Assembly (NCBI GenBank): GCA_003170275.1
Contig: PNAM01000106.1
Coordinates: forward strand, 98,052-162,051
Direction of reading: 5' to 3'
Origin: Myxococcales bacterium
GTDB taxonomy: Bacteria; Myxococcota_A; Polyangia; Palsa-1104
Length of the DNA: 64,000 nt
Position 1 is the stretch's first letter. The number at the start of each line of letters is the position of its first letter. The notes under the pieces are model-generated. The model made no database searches. It was given only the letters and a program-made list of their open reading frames with translations, and was not told where the DNA came from. Shown piece after piece: positions 42,622-50,383 of this stretch. A program made the position numbers and the translations under genes.

Positions 42622-44138
42622 GGAGACCGCGCGTCCCGCCTACGATCAAGACCTGTCCCACCTGCGGACGGAAGTCTCTGCGTTCTGTCAGAGAGGACGT
42701 CAGATTCTCAAGCGGGCGCACGTTCCGCGACGTGCCGCACCTCGTCTGCACGGCCACGGCCTGCGGCGAGCGGCTGTTCGATCACGACTCGCTTCTCGTC
42801 ATTGAGGAGCAGCGCCCCGAGCTGCGCCGCCGGCAGCTCCTCCGCCGGCTCGCCGAAAACGAGGCCGCCGAGCAGGAGGCGCACGCCGGTATGCACCGCA
42901 GCTCCGGCGCGTGGCGCACGCCCAAGCGTCTCCCGGTTCTCTACCGCTGCGATCGCGCGGGCGTGCTCCACTCCCTGGCGCTCGCGACGCGTGCGCACGA
43001 CCGTGACGCCCGTTTCGGGCACGACATAATCACCCACTCAGGGCCGCTGAGCGCCCGCGAGCAGCAGCGCGCCACGGCCTCGACGTTGCGAGACCGCTCT
43101 GGAAAGACGGGACGCGAGCGAGCCGAGACGCGCGCGCTGGAGACCTGGTTCCTCAGAGTCGAGCGAAACGGCTACCGCCTCAGCGAGGAGGACGCGTACG
43201 CCGCGCGGTACATCGATCGCCGCCCGACGCCCGCGCAGAAGCTCGCCGCCGTCGAGGCCGCGCGCGACCTCTACCTCGCGCCCATCACCGTGCGCGATGG
43301 CCGCCAGTGGAGCACCCGCTGCCCCGCGCTCAGCGCTGTTGGGGTCGGCTGCTACGGGCTGGGCCGCACCCGTGACGCTGCCACGCGCGACTGGCACGAC
43401 GCCGTCGCTGAGATGGCCGCGTCGCTGGAGGAGGAGGTCCGACGCCTCGCACGCGCGAGCGAGCGGAGCGTGGGTCTTCACGAGGTGCTCGGCCGCGTCG
43501 CCTCTCTGTCCCAGGGCGGAGACACTATCGTGCCGATCGCTGACGTCGTGGCTGCATTCGGTCCGCCGCAGCGCCGCCTCATCCAAGGTGCGTTGATGAT
43601 CTTGGCGCACCAGGGGGCCGTCACCCGCATGGTCGATGACCAACCTTGGCAACCTGGCGAGCTGCCCGACGGCGTGCGCCTCACCAGCCGGCTCGCGACG
43701 GCGGTCAGGGTCGCCGACGCTGGGATCGACCTCGACCAAGCGCTGTCCGTCGTAGTGTCGGCGACCGAGGTTCGCGGCCAGTGGATCCCGTTCTCCGACG
43801 TCGCCGCCGCGCTCGGCATCACCAAGCAGCAGGCCGTGAGCGCTCTGCGCGCGCTGGGGCACGCGGGCTGGCTGGAGGCGCTGCCTTCACAGGGCGCGCG
43901 CCTCGGCCGCGACCTGGCCCAACTCGTCGGCAGCTCGTGGCACGAGCACGCATTCGCAGAGACGTGCGCGGATGAGGTGATGGGGCGCTTCGACGCCGTC
44001 GCGACCGACTCTGGAGCGATCGTCGTCCTCGACGTCGGGCGCGGCGAGATCGTGCGGCGCTGCGGGTCGCGCGAGGAGGCAGTGGCGGCGGCCAGAGAAG
44101 CGGCCGAACATTTCGACCGGCGCGCGAGGGGGCGATGA
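42618..44138 (+). CDS. Protein with YgiT-like zinc finger and winged-helix region
   Basis: A 506-residue protein. The N-terminus carries a YgiT-type zinc site (C13-x2-C16 in KTCPTCGRK and C44-x4-C49 in LVCTATACG, followed by LFD), typical of MqsA-like antitoxin ends. Residues about 150-330 are helical and charged. Residues 335-440 contain one or two winged-helix-like units (PIADVVAAFGPPQRRLIQGALMILAHQGAVTRM, PFSDVAAALGITKQQAVSALRALGHAGWLEAL). A small C-terminal domain looks beta-rich (SGAIVVLDVGRGEIVRRCGS). It is probably a DNA-binding regulator. The combination is unusual. Starts by ATGA overlap. Confidence 0.65.
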   Translation: MRRPRVPPTIKTCPTCGRKSLRSVREDVRFSSGRTFRDVPHLVCTATACGERLFDHDSLLVIEEQRPELRRRQLLRRLAENEAAEQEAHAGMHRSSGAWRTPKRLPVLYRCDRAGVLHSLALATRAHDRDARFGHDIITHSGPLSAREQQRATASTLRDRSGKTGRERAETRALETWFLRVERNGYRLSEEDAYAARYIDRRPTPAQKLAAVEAARDLYLAPITVRDGRQWSTRCPALSAVGVGCYGLGRTRDAATRDWHDAVAEMAASLEEEVRRLARASERSVGLHEVLGRVASLSQGGDTIVPIADVVAAFGPPQRRLIQGALMILAHQGAVTRMVDDQPWQPGELPDGVRLTSRLATAVRVADAGIDLDQALSVVVSATEVRGQWIPFSDVAAALGITKQQAVSALRALGHAGWLEALPSQGARLGRDLAQLVGSSWHEHAFAETCADEVMGRFDAVATDSGAIVVLDVGRGEIVRRCGSREEAVAAAREAAEHFDRRARGR

Positions 44139-44503
44139 CCGCTCGCGAGAAGGTGAGCCAGAGGGTCCGCGCAGCGGACGAAGCAGCGAGCGATGTCCCG
44201 TCGATCGATTTCGAGGCGACGCCTTTTGTGCGCGGTAACCCGTACAGTGGCGGCGACACGAGCGTGTTGGAGGCGGTGCTCACCTTGACGGCGGCGCGCG
44301 AGCCGGTGCCGGTCGCCGACGTGCTGCAGTGCTTCAACGAGCGCGGGGACGCTGCGGTCCTGGGCGAGCTGCAGCGGCTCGCCCGCGATGGCCGGCTCGA
44401 CCTCGGGGCGACAGCAGGTCCTGGGCTCCGTCACGTCGTCAGCGTGCGCCTCGGCGAGCTGCTCGCGGCGCTGGTCGAGGCGATCGACGGCAACGCGCCT
44501 TGA
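44135..44503 (+). CDS. Small protein, probable winged-helix-like
   Basis: A 122-residue protein joined to the preceding gene by ATGA. Residues about 45-100 (SVLEAVLTLTAAREPVPVADVLQCFNERGDAAVLGELQRLARDGRLDLGATAGPGLRHV) have the helix-helix-wing layout of the units in the upstream 506-residue protein, so it may be a partner or a related DNA-binding protein. No family recognised. Confidence 0.6.
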   Translation: MTAREKVSQRVRAADEAASDVPSIDFEATPFVRGNPYSGGDTSVLEAVLTLTAAREPVPVADVLQCFNERGDAAVLGELQRLARDGRLDLGATAGPGLRHVVSVRLGELLAALVEAIDGNAP

Positions 44504-44561
44504 ACGGTGTCATGGCGCATCTCGGGCCCCGGAAACCTCGGGATCAATCGAGACGCACGAC

Positions 44562-45221
44562 GTGACGATCGTGCCGTTCACGTTCACATCGCGTATCGAG
44601 GCGGCCCGTCTTGGTCACGGTGAGGACCGAATCGCAACGGTCGCCTTGCCCGATCGTCTCCTCGCCATCGTCGCCGACGGTGCCGGCGGCACCTCAGGCG
44701 GCGCAGCGGCGGCCGAGGCGATCTGCGCGGCGCTCAGCGAGTGCGCCGACAGCGTCCCCGCGTCGTGGGGCGATTGGTTGGCGGTCCTCGATCGCAAGAT
44801 CGCCTCGGCGCCGTCGTGCGGTCTCGCTGCTGCGGTGGTGATCGAGCTGCGCGACGACGGCGCGATCGTCGGGGCCAGCGTCGGCGACTGCGAGGCGTTC
44901 ATCTACGGAGACGGTGAGCCCATCGATCTCACTTCCGCGCAGCACCGCAAGCCGCTCATCGGCAGCGGCGATGCTGTGCCCGTGTCGTTCTCGGCGCGCG
45001 CGTCGAGCGGCGGGACGCTGGTCGCGGGCTCCGATGGGTTGTGGCGCTACATGAGCCGCGCGCGCATTCGGGAGGCGGCGTCTACCCGACCGCTTGAGGC
45101 GCTGGCGACGGCCCTTGTCGAGGCCGTCAAGTTGCGTAACCGCACGCTCCAAGACGACGTTGGGGTATTGGTCTGCGAATGGAGCTGCGGGCGACCCGGT
45201 GAGCGAGAGTCAGGGGGGTAA
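44562..45221 (+). CDS. PP2C-family protein phosphatase
   Basis: A 219-residue serine/threonine phosphatase of the PPM/PP2C type. The metal-binding aspartates are present: D39 in AIVADGAGG, D109 in SVGDCEAF, D158 in GSDGLW and D198/D199 in LQDDVGVLV. The length is that of stand-alone bacterial PP2C domains. I start at GTG 44562 because upstream sequence in frame is not PP2C-like. No kinase gene lies in the operon, so it may act on host phosphoproteins or on products of kinases elsewhere in the element. Confidence 0.85.
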   Translation: MTIVPFTFTSRIEAARLGHGEDRIATVALPDRLLAIVADGAGGTSGGAAAAEAICAALSECADSVPASWGDWLAVLDRKIASAPSCGLAAAVVIELRDDGAIVGASVGDCEAFIYGDGEPIDLTSAQHRKPLIGSGDAVPVSFSARASSGGTLVAGSDGLWRYMSRARIREAASTRPLEALATALVEAVKLRNRTLQDDVGVLVCEWSCGRPGERESGG

Positions 45222-45284
45222 CTTCGCGGTCCGGGGACGCCCGCGCTCCAGCCCCTAGTATGACATCCCCGTGAGCCGTTGGAG

Positions 45285-45361
45285 TGCGGCAAGGTGCCGC
45301 AGAGTCTGCTGACCGCGAATGGTGCTTACATAAGTGGCGCGCGCGTGTTAACCAACGCGCG
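45285..45361 (+). other. Two hairpins in a gene-free gap
   Basis: TGCGGCA at 45285-45291 pairs with TGCCGCA at 45295-45301 (3-base loop), and CGCGCGT at 45340-45346 pairs with ACGCGCG at 45355-45361 (8-base loop GTTAACCA). They lie in the 178-base gap between the PP2C gene and a tiny membrane-protein gene, without T-runs. They may be a leader structure, a small RNA or a factor-dependent terminator. Confidence 0.35.
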
Positions 45362-45399
45362 GTACAACCGGCGATGAAGCCTCTGAGGGCAACTCACTC

Positions 45400-45504
45400 G
45401 TGTACGACTACAGCGGGCTCTACCGTCGGATCGTTGGGGTGACGCTCGCTGCGCTGGCAATATTGACGGCTGTTGGGCTGCTGCTCTGGCGCGGGTGTTC
45501 GTAG
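45400..45504 (+). CDS. Tiny single-pass membrane protein
   Basis: A 34-residue frame (GTG start) with a basic, Tyr-containing N-terminus (VYDYSGLYRRIVG) followed by a hydrophobic helix VTLAALAILTAVGLLLW and a short tail ending RGCS. No ribosome-binding site is obvious. It lies 22 bases upstream of the next gene. The layout resembles small membrane proteins of phages and toxin systems, but that is only resemblance. Confidence 0.4.
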   Translation: MYDYSGLYRRIVGVTLAALAILTAVGLLLWRGCS

Positions 45505-45526
45505 CTCCACCGAAAGGATCTCGGCA

Positions 45527-45814
45527 ATGCAAGAAGACGAGTTTGCTCATCTCAGCAGCCTCCATGACCGCGACTGCAACCGCACGCGCACCCGGCTAGC
45601 GCATGCGCTCGCCCTCCTCGGTGCGCTCGGGCCTCGGTCGACGCGGGGAGCGATCGCGCGCGCCGTGCGCTTTGGCCACGAGGTGCTCAGAGATGCGCGG
45701 TACGCTTCGCTCACTGACCTCGTCGGCGAGCACCGCGATGAGCTACTCGACTCGGTGCTGACGCTGAGCATCATGGTTGCTGACGTCGAGCACGATGACG
45801 CTCGCCGAGACTAG
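45527..45814 (+). CDS. Small helical protein of unknown function
   Basis: A 95-residue protein preceded by GAAAGGA. It is mostly helical (EFAHLSSLHDRDCNRTRTRLAHALALLGALG, GAIARAVRFGHEVLRDARYASLTDLVGEHRDELLDSVLTLSIMVADVEHD). Its end overlaps the next gene by 20 bases. No family recognised. Confidence 0.6.
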   Translation: MQEDEFAHLSSLHDRDCNRTRTRLAHALALLGALGPRSTRGAIARAVRFGHEVLRDARYASLTDLVGEHRDELLDSVLTLSIMVADVEHDDARRD

Positions 45815-46028
45815 GAGCGTGGAGATCCGTTGCGTCGTCGACCGGGTGGACCAGTGGGAGATCGTGAGCACCCGGCGCTGCTGCGTCTTCGCGTGGGAGC
45901 GAACGAAGAACGGTGCGTCGACCTACTTTGACCCCCGCAGCCACTGCGATCGTTGCATCGCCGAGCTGCAACGGTACGCAGCGGATCGTGGCTACGCGGT
46001 GCAGCGACGCAGCGGCGTAACGCGCTGA
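45795..46028 (+). CDS. Small Cys-containing protein of unknown function
   Basis: A 77-residue protein, VEIRCVVDRVDQWEIVSTRRCCVFAWERTKNGASTYFDPRSHCDRCIAELQRYA. Five cysteines, including RCC and HCDRC, could bind zinc. It starts within the end of the preceding gene and is followed 24 bases later by the second copy of the shared promoter-like motif. No family recognised. Confidence 0.5.
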   Translation: MTLAETRSVEIRCVVDRVDQWEIVSTRRCCVFAWERTKNGASTYFDPRSHCDRCIAELQRYAADRGYAVQRRSGVTR

Positions 46029-46052
46029 CGATTTGGGCAAAGTGCCCCCGCG

Positions 46053-46080
46053 CAACTTCCGCAACGCTCGTGCCGATACT
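46053..46080 (+). promoter_or_regulatory. Promoter-like motif GCAACTT-N13-GCCGATACT, copy 2
   Basis: CAACTT at 46053-46058 and GATACT at 46075-46080, 16 bases apart and preceded by GCC. The ATG of the next gene is at 46086, exactly where transcription would begin, so the message would be leaderless. Copies occur at 2887, 50335 and 54641. Confidence 0.5.
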
Positions 46081-46085
46081 ATCTC

Positions 46086-46310
46086 ATGCACCTGCACTCG
46101 TTCGTCCACGACGACCCGACGCAGCCCGCCGACTACTTCGCCGAGCTGGTGGCGCGCGTCGTCGAGCGGCACCAGGTCGAGCGCGTCCAGCCGCACCCCG
46201 ACCGGGAAGTGGGAGCGCCGGTGGGGGCTCTCGACTGCGGCCCGGCTGCGGCGTTCTGTCTGGTCGGGCCAGTTGACATGGACGCCCGTCCCGGGGCAGG
46301 CTCGCCCTAG
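46086..46310 (+). CDS. Microprotein of a two-member family (copy A)
   Basis: A 74-residue protein. Residues 4-36 (HSFVHDDPTQPADYFAELVARVVERHQVERVQP) are nearly the same as residues 6-38 of the 54-residue protein at 54674. The shared pattern is HSFxHDDPTxPADYFAxLVxRVVExHQVExVxP, and both end in an ALDC-like motif (here GALDCGP, with a longer tail). No ribosome-binding site is present. The promoter-like motif is directly upstream, as for the paralogue. Function unknown. Confidence 0.65.
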   Translation: MHLHSFVHDDPTQPADYFAELVARVVERHQVERVQPHPDREVGAPVGALDCGPAAAFCLVGPVDMDARPGAGSP

Positions 46311-46362
46311 CTGTACCGACTTGAGATCCTTGCGCCTATCGCGAGGGAGGAGTTAATCGCGG

Positions 46363-47454
46363 ATGGCGCGGTGGATGGTGGTGGTGGCGGCGGCCCTGTG
46401 CGTCTCCTGCGGAGACGGTGCCGCTCAGAACGGCGATGGCGGCGCTGGTGGCGGCGACGGTGGCCCTCTGGGTCGCGACGGCAGCGCTGACGGCAGCTCC
46501 GGGAACGGCGGCGATGGCGGGGGTGGCGGCGGGGCTGGGGTGTTCCCCTCGTCGTCGATCTTCTACCAGGACATCTCCGCTGCGGCGGTCGACTCTGAGT
46601 CGCCGACGGTCATGGCCGCGCTGCAGGCCAGCACGTGGGGCGACGGCTCGCGGAACAAGCTCGGGATCGACTCCTCGTTCTCGATCCTCCACGCCGACGC
46701 GAGCGTCGTTCGGAGGACGTACACGCAACCGGCCGACGCGATGCCGGACTGCGACTTCGCGCCGATCCCCGTCCCCGCAGGCGGTCACAGCGAGGGCAAC
46801 ACCGACTACGCGTGCGCGGGTGGCGGCGACTGCCACCTCATCGTCTACCAGGGCGATCGCTTGTACGAGCTGTACCAGGCCGACATCTCGGGCGGGATGT
46901 CGACGGGCGGCACGTTCCTCGGCACCTGCCTCGTCATCTGGGACCTGACTCACGACTACTGGCAGCCCGTTGCGCCGCCAAACTACAGTCGCGGCGACGG
47001 CTGCAACGGCGCCGACGCTGGAGACGTGCCGATGGCGCCGCTCATCTTGCGACCCGACGAGGTCATGGCGGGTGAGGTGAAGCACGCGATGCGATTCACC
47101 ATCTTGAACAACCGGATCCGGGCGAACGTCTACGTCCACCCCGCGACGCACATCGGCGGGCCGACTGGAGGCAGCACCACGCTGCCCTACGGTGCTCGCC
47201 TCCGCCTCAAGAACGGCACCGACCTGAGCAAGCTGAGCGCGCCTGCCAAGGTGGTCGCGACGGCCCTCCAGAAGTACGGCATGTTCCTCGCCGACGGCGG
47301 CAACATCTACATCTCCGCCACCGACGACATCGCCAACGCGATCGACACCTCGGCGCTCAGCTCGCTGCAGCCGCAGGACTTCGAGATGGTCGACGGCGGC
47401 CCCCGACTCGTGTGGAAGGACTACAACTGCGCGCACGTGCCGATCACGAACTAG
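46363..47454 (+). CDS. Lipoprotein of unknown function
   Basis: A 363-residue predicted lipoprotein (lipobox around CVSC, Cys16) with a long Gly/Asp/Ser-rich linker (residues 17-60) and a folded domain containing SSSIFYQDISAAAVDSESPTVMAALQAS, DCHLIVYQGDRLYELYQADI and RPDEVMAGEVKHAMRFTI. GGGAGGAG precedes the ATG. Similar lipoproteins with a Gly/Asp linker are common in Myxococcota. Here it starts a plus-strand cluster of surface proteins. No function known. Confidence 0.65.
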   Translation: MARWMVVVAAALCVSCGDGAAQNGDGGAGGGDGGPLGRDGSADGSSGNGGDGGGGGGAGVFPSSSIFYQDISAAAVDSESPTVMAALQASTWGDGSRNKLGIDSSFSILHADASVVRRTYTQPADAMPDCDFAPIPVPAGGHSEGNTDYACAGGGDCHLIVYQGDRLYELYQADISGGMSTGGTFLGTCLVIWDLTHDYWQPVAPPNYSRGDGCNGADAGDVPMAPLILRPDEVMAGEVKHAMRFTILNNRIRANVYVHPATHIGGPTGGSTTLPYGARLRLKNGTDLSKLSAPAKVVATALQKYGMFLADGGNIYISATDDIANAIDTSALSSLQPQDFEMVDGGPRLVWKDYNCAHVPITN

Positions 47455-47473
47455 CCTAAGGGAGTAGAGGAAA

Positions 47474-48292
47474 ATGTCGTTCCGCAGTCCAGTCATCATA
47501 CTCGCGATCTTGTTCCCGCTCGTAGGTGCGGTCGGCGACGTCCGCGCCGACAAGAAGTCCGAGGCGCGCGAGTTCTTCACCGAGGGCTCGAAGCAGTACG
47601 ACCTCGGCGAGTACGCAGCCGCGCTCAAGGCGTTCAAGGCCGCGTACCTAAAGGTCGAGGACCCGAGCCTCCTCTTCAACATCGCGCAGGCACACAGGCA
47701 GCTCAACGAGAAGGCGGAGGCGATCAAGTTCTACCGCACCTATCTCTCCAAGCTCCCGGGGACGCAGAGTCGAGCGCAGGTGGAGAAAGTCATCGCCGAA
47801 CTCGACGCCGCGCTCCAGCAGGAGAGGGCCGCGCGGACCGGTCCGCCTCAAGGCACGGTGCCGCCCACTGGGTCGACCGTTGAGCCTGCAAAGCAGGTAG
47901 CCGCCGAGCCCGCTCCTGCACCAACGGCCGCCCCGACGACGACTCCTGTCGCTGTGGTCGCGGTGCCCGAGGTCGACCACCAGCGCGGCCGAACGCTCCG
48001 GATCGCCGGGCTGGCCGTCGGCGGGTTCGGCATCCTCGCCCTCGGCGCCGGGGGTGGGTTCGTGGGTGGCGCGAGCGCCGCGAACGACCAGATCGTCAGC
48101 ACTGGCACCTTTGATCGGTCGCAGCAGGACCGTCGCGACCTGTTCCAGTCGCTCGACGTCGCGTTCTTCGCGATCGGCGCAGCGGCGGTCGTCACCGGGA
48201 CGACGCTCTTCCTGATCGGCCGGCACAACGAGCGCAAGCGATCGTCGCCGTCTGCCAGCCGCTCGACACTCAACGCGGGCGTGAGGTTCTAG
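47474..48292 (+). CDS. TPR-containing membrane protein
   Basis: A 272-residue exported protein with a signal peptide (ending VRAD), about two tetratricopeptide repeats at 28-105 (AREFFTEGSKQYDLGEYAAALKAFKAAYLKVEDPSLLFNIAQAHRQLNEKAEAIKFYRTYL), a Pro/Ala-rich linker (120-165), two hydrophobic segments (about 178-200 and 225-250) and a basic tail. The layout is widespread in myxobacterial genomes. It probably scaffolds envelope proteins, possibly the lipoproteins around it. GGGAG ribosome-binding site. The next gene starts immediately after its stop. Confidence 0.72.
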   Translation: MSFRSPVIILAILFPLVGAVGDVRADKKSEAREFFTEGSKQYDLGEYAAALKAFKAAYLKVEDPSLLFNIAQAHRQLNEKAEAIKFYRTYLSKLPGTQSRAQVEKVIAELDAALQQERAARTGPPQGTVPPTGSTVEPAKQVAAEPAPAPTAAPTTTPVAVVAVPEVDHQRGRTLRIAGLAVGGFGILALGAGGGFVGGASAANDQIVSTGTFDRSQQDRRDLFQSLDVAFFAIGAAAVVTGTTLFLIGRHNERKRSSPSASRSTLNAGVRF

Positions 48293-49705
48293 ATGCGTCT
48301 CGCAGTCCTACTCGGGTTCGCGTTGATTTTGGTCGGCTGCTTCACCGTCAACCCCGTCGACGGCGCGGTGAAGTGCGACGTGGGCGGCAACTGCCCGACC
48401 GGCTACTACTGCACCGGCGGAGCCTGCTGGCAAGACGGCCACCTCCCGCCGGACGACCTCGGCGTGACGAACTCGCCCGACCTCACCTCCAGCAGCTCGC
48501 CGGACATGGTCTCGCCCTGCGGCGACACCCAGTCCGACGCGCAGAACTGCGGCACTTGCGGCCACGACTGCACCAAGCTCCCGCACGTGACCGGGCAGGG
48601 CGTCGTCTGCACCGCCGGGAAGTGCGTCGTCCCTCTGAGCGCGTGCGCCACGGGGTTCACCCATTGCTCCACAAACGTCGACGACGGCTGCGAGGTCGAC
48701 CTCAGCCAACCGGCGCACTGCGGCAGTTGCACAAATGCGTGCGCAGTGTCGGCTCCACTCTGCTCCGGCTCGGGATCGACCTTCACGTGCACCGTGATGT
48801 GCAGCTCGCCGACGCCGGACCGCTGCACGAGCCAGTGCGTCAACCTCAACAGCGACCCCAACAACTGCAAGACGTGCGGGACTGCGTGCACGTTCGCGAA
48901 CGCGAGCGCCACCTGCAGCACCGGCACGTGCGCGATCGGCGCGTGCAACACCGGCTACAAGGACTGCAAGAACGGCCCCGCCGACGGCTGCGAGACCTAC
49001 GTAATGGGCTCTGACAAGACCAACTGCGGAGACTGCGGCAACGCGTGCAGCTTCGCCAACGCCGCCGCCAGTTGCGCTACCGGAGTGTGCCAGCTCGGCG
49101 CGTGCAACTTCGGGTACGCCGACTGCAAGAACGGCGCGGCTGACGGCTGCGAGACCAACACGCAGAACGACCCGATGAACTGCAACGCGTGCAACGCCAA
49201 GTGCGGGCTCACCGAGAGCTGCGCGACGGCTGCGTGCGGCAAGACCACGCCGACGTGCGGCGCGGGGTGCGACGCGACCTGCGTGCTCGTCGGGCAGTTC
49301 AGTGCTGACGCGAGCGTCGCCGTCGACTACACTCACAACAAGTTGATCTGGCAGGTGGGCACCCTTGTCGCGCAGTCCTTCGATCAGGCGAAACTGAGCT
49401 GTGCGGGCCTCAACCTCGACGGCCTCACTAGCTGGCGACTGCCGACCATCGCCGAGTGGGGGCAGATCGCGGTCAAGTGTGGAGGTCTGAATGCGGGTCA
49501 CCCCGGCACTTGCACGCCTTGCATCGACCAGGCGGCGTTCCCCCCCGCCAGCAACGTTGCGCAAGGCTACTGGTCTTCGGACACGAACGGGGGGACGCCG
49601 GGCGTCAACCTGCTCATCCACGCCTTCAGCACCTTCGACGGGCGGCAGTCGAACGCCGACCCGACGGCGGCGGTGCCGGTGAAATGCGTCCACGACCCCA
49701 TCTAG
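48293..49705 (+). CDS. Cys-rich lipoprotein with DUF1566-like domain
   Basis: A 470-residue lipoprotein (lipobox VGC, Cys16). Residues 25-325 carry about 45 cysteines in repeats of the form NCGTCGxxC and ADGCETxxxxDxxNCGDCGNAC, common in myxobacterial extracellular proteins. Residues about 335-470 form a DUF1566/Lcl-like domain (LIWQVGTLVAQSFDQAKLSCAGLNLDGLTSWRLPTIAEW..CVHDPI). It starts directly at the stop of the TPR gene and overlaps the next gene, which is a second copy of its C-terminal domain. Probably a surface protein. Confidence 0.75.
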   Translation: MRLAVLLGFALILVGCFTVNPVDGAVKCDVGGNCPTGYYCTGGACWQDGHLPPDDLGVTNSPDLTSSSSPDMVSPCGDTQSDAQNCGTCGHDCTKLPHVTGQGVVCTAGKCVVPLSACATGFTHCSTNVDDGCEVDLSQPAHCGSCTNACAVSAPLCSGSGSTFTCTVMCSSPTPDRCTSQCVNLNSDPNNCKTCGTACTFANASATCSTGTCAIGACNTGYKDCKNGPADGCETYVMGSDKTNCGDCGNACSFANAAASCATGVCQLGACNFGYADCKNGAADGCETNTQNDPMNCNACNAKCGLTESCATAACGKTTPTCGAGCDATCVLVGQFSADASVAVDYTHNKLIWQVGTLVAQSFDQAKLSCAGLNLDGLTSWRLPTIAEWGQIAVKCGGLNAGHPGTCTPCIDQAAFPPASNVAQGYWSSDTNGGTPGVNLLIHAFSTFDGRQSNADPTAAVPVKCVHDPI

Positions 49706-50262
49706 CGGCGCGCTGCGCCCCGCTTCTCGTCGCACTGCTCTCGCTGTGCGCGTTCGGTTGCTCAGACCGTGGGCTGCAGGCCGGGGGGGCTGACGGCGCG
49801 CCCACAAACGACGGCCCGGCGAACGTCCCGCCGATGGACCTGACCGCACCGACTCAGTGCAGCCTGCCGGGGCAGTTCACCGTCTCGACTGACGTCGCAG
49901 TCGACGACGTCCACTCCAAGACTTGGCAGCGAGGCACGCTGCCGCCCAGCGCCCTCGCGGCGGCGAAGGCGAGTTGCTCGGCGCTCTCGCTGGGCAACCT
50001 GACCAACTGGCGCGTGCCGACGGTGGCGGAGTGGCAGGAGGTCAGCGTCAAGTGCGGCCTCCTGAACGCCGGGCACCCTGGGACCTGCGCGCCCTGCATC
50101 GACCAGGAAGCGTTCCCGCCCACTCCTGGAAGCTCCGGCGAGGGGTACTGGACGGCCGACGTGCTGAACTCCGTGAATGGCCAGTCGTTCGACTCGTTCA
50201 GCGGCCGGGTCTTTCGGGTGAGCGTCGACACCGCCGTGTCGGTGCGCTGCATTCACGACTAA
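49684..50262 (+). CDS. Lipoprotein with DUF1566-like domain (tandem copy)
   Basis: A 192-residue lipoprotein (lipobox AFGC, Cys26). Residues about 60-190 match the C-terminal domain of the preceding gene: LTNWRVPTVAEWQEVSVKCGLLNAGHPGTCAPCIDQEAFPP against LTSWRLPTIAEWGQIAVKCGGLNAGHPGTCTPCIDQAAFPP. It is therefore a tandem duplicate without the Cys-rich repeats. It starts 22 bases inside the preceding gene, so the two are translationally linked. Confidence 0.72.
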   Translation: MRPRPHLAARCAPLLVALLSLCAFGCSDRGLQAGGADGAPTNDGPANVPPMDLTAPTQCSLPGQFTVSTDVAVDDVHSKTWQRGTLPPSALAAAKASCSALSLGNLTNWRVPTVAEWQEVSVKCGLLNAGHPGTCAPCIDQEAFPPTPGSSGEGYWTADVLNSVNGQSFDSFSGRVFRVSVDTAVSVRCIHD

Positions 50263-50334
50263 GCAGCGCCGGCTGAACCCCCGGCGCTGGACCAGTGCGG
50301 CAGGTCGCCGCACCCAGGCCCCCATCTTTGGCAG

Positions 50335-50362
50335 CAACTTTTCGCGCCAACCAGCCGATAAT
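50335..50362 (+). promoter_or_regulatory. Promoter-like motif GCAACTT-N13-GCCGATAAT, copy 3
   Basis: CAACTT at 50335-50340 and GATAAT at 50357-50362 with GCC before the -10-like box. Unlike the other copies, the start codon (GTG 50384) is about 15 bases from the expected transcription start and has its own AGGAG at 50370-50374. Confidence 0.5.
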
Positions 50363-50383
50363 GGGTGCTAGGAGTCTCCTGAC

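Noticed and set aside
46033..46356. Alternative plus frame over the first microprotein
   Set aside because: It is Ser/Arg/Thr-rich. The frame at 46086 matches its paralogue at 54674 residue by residue.
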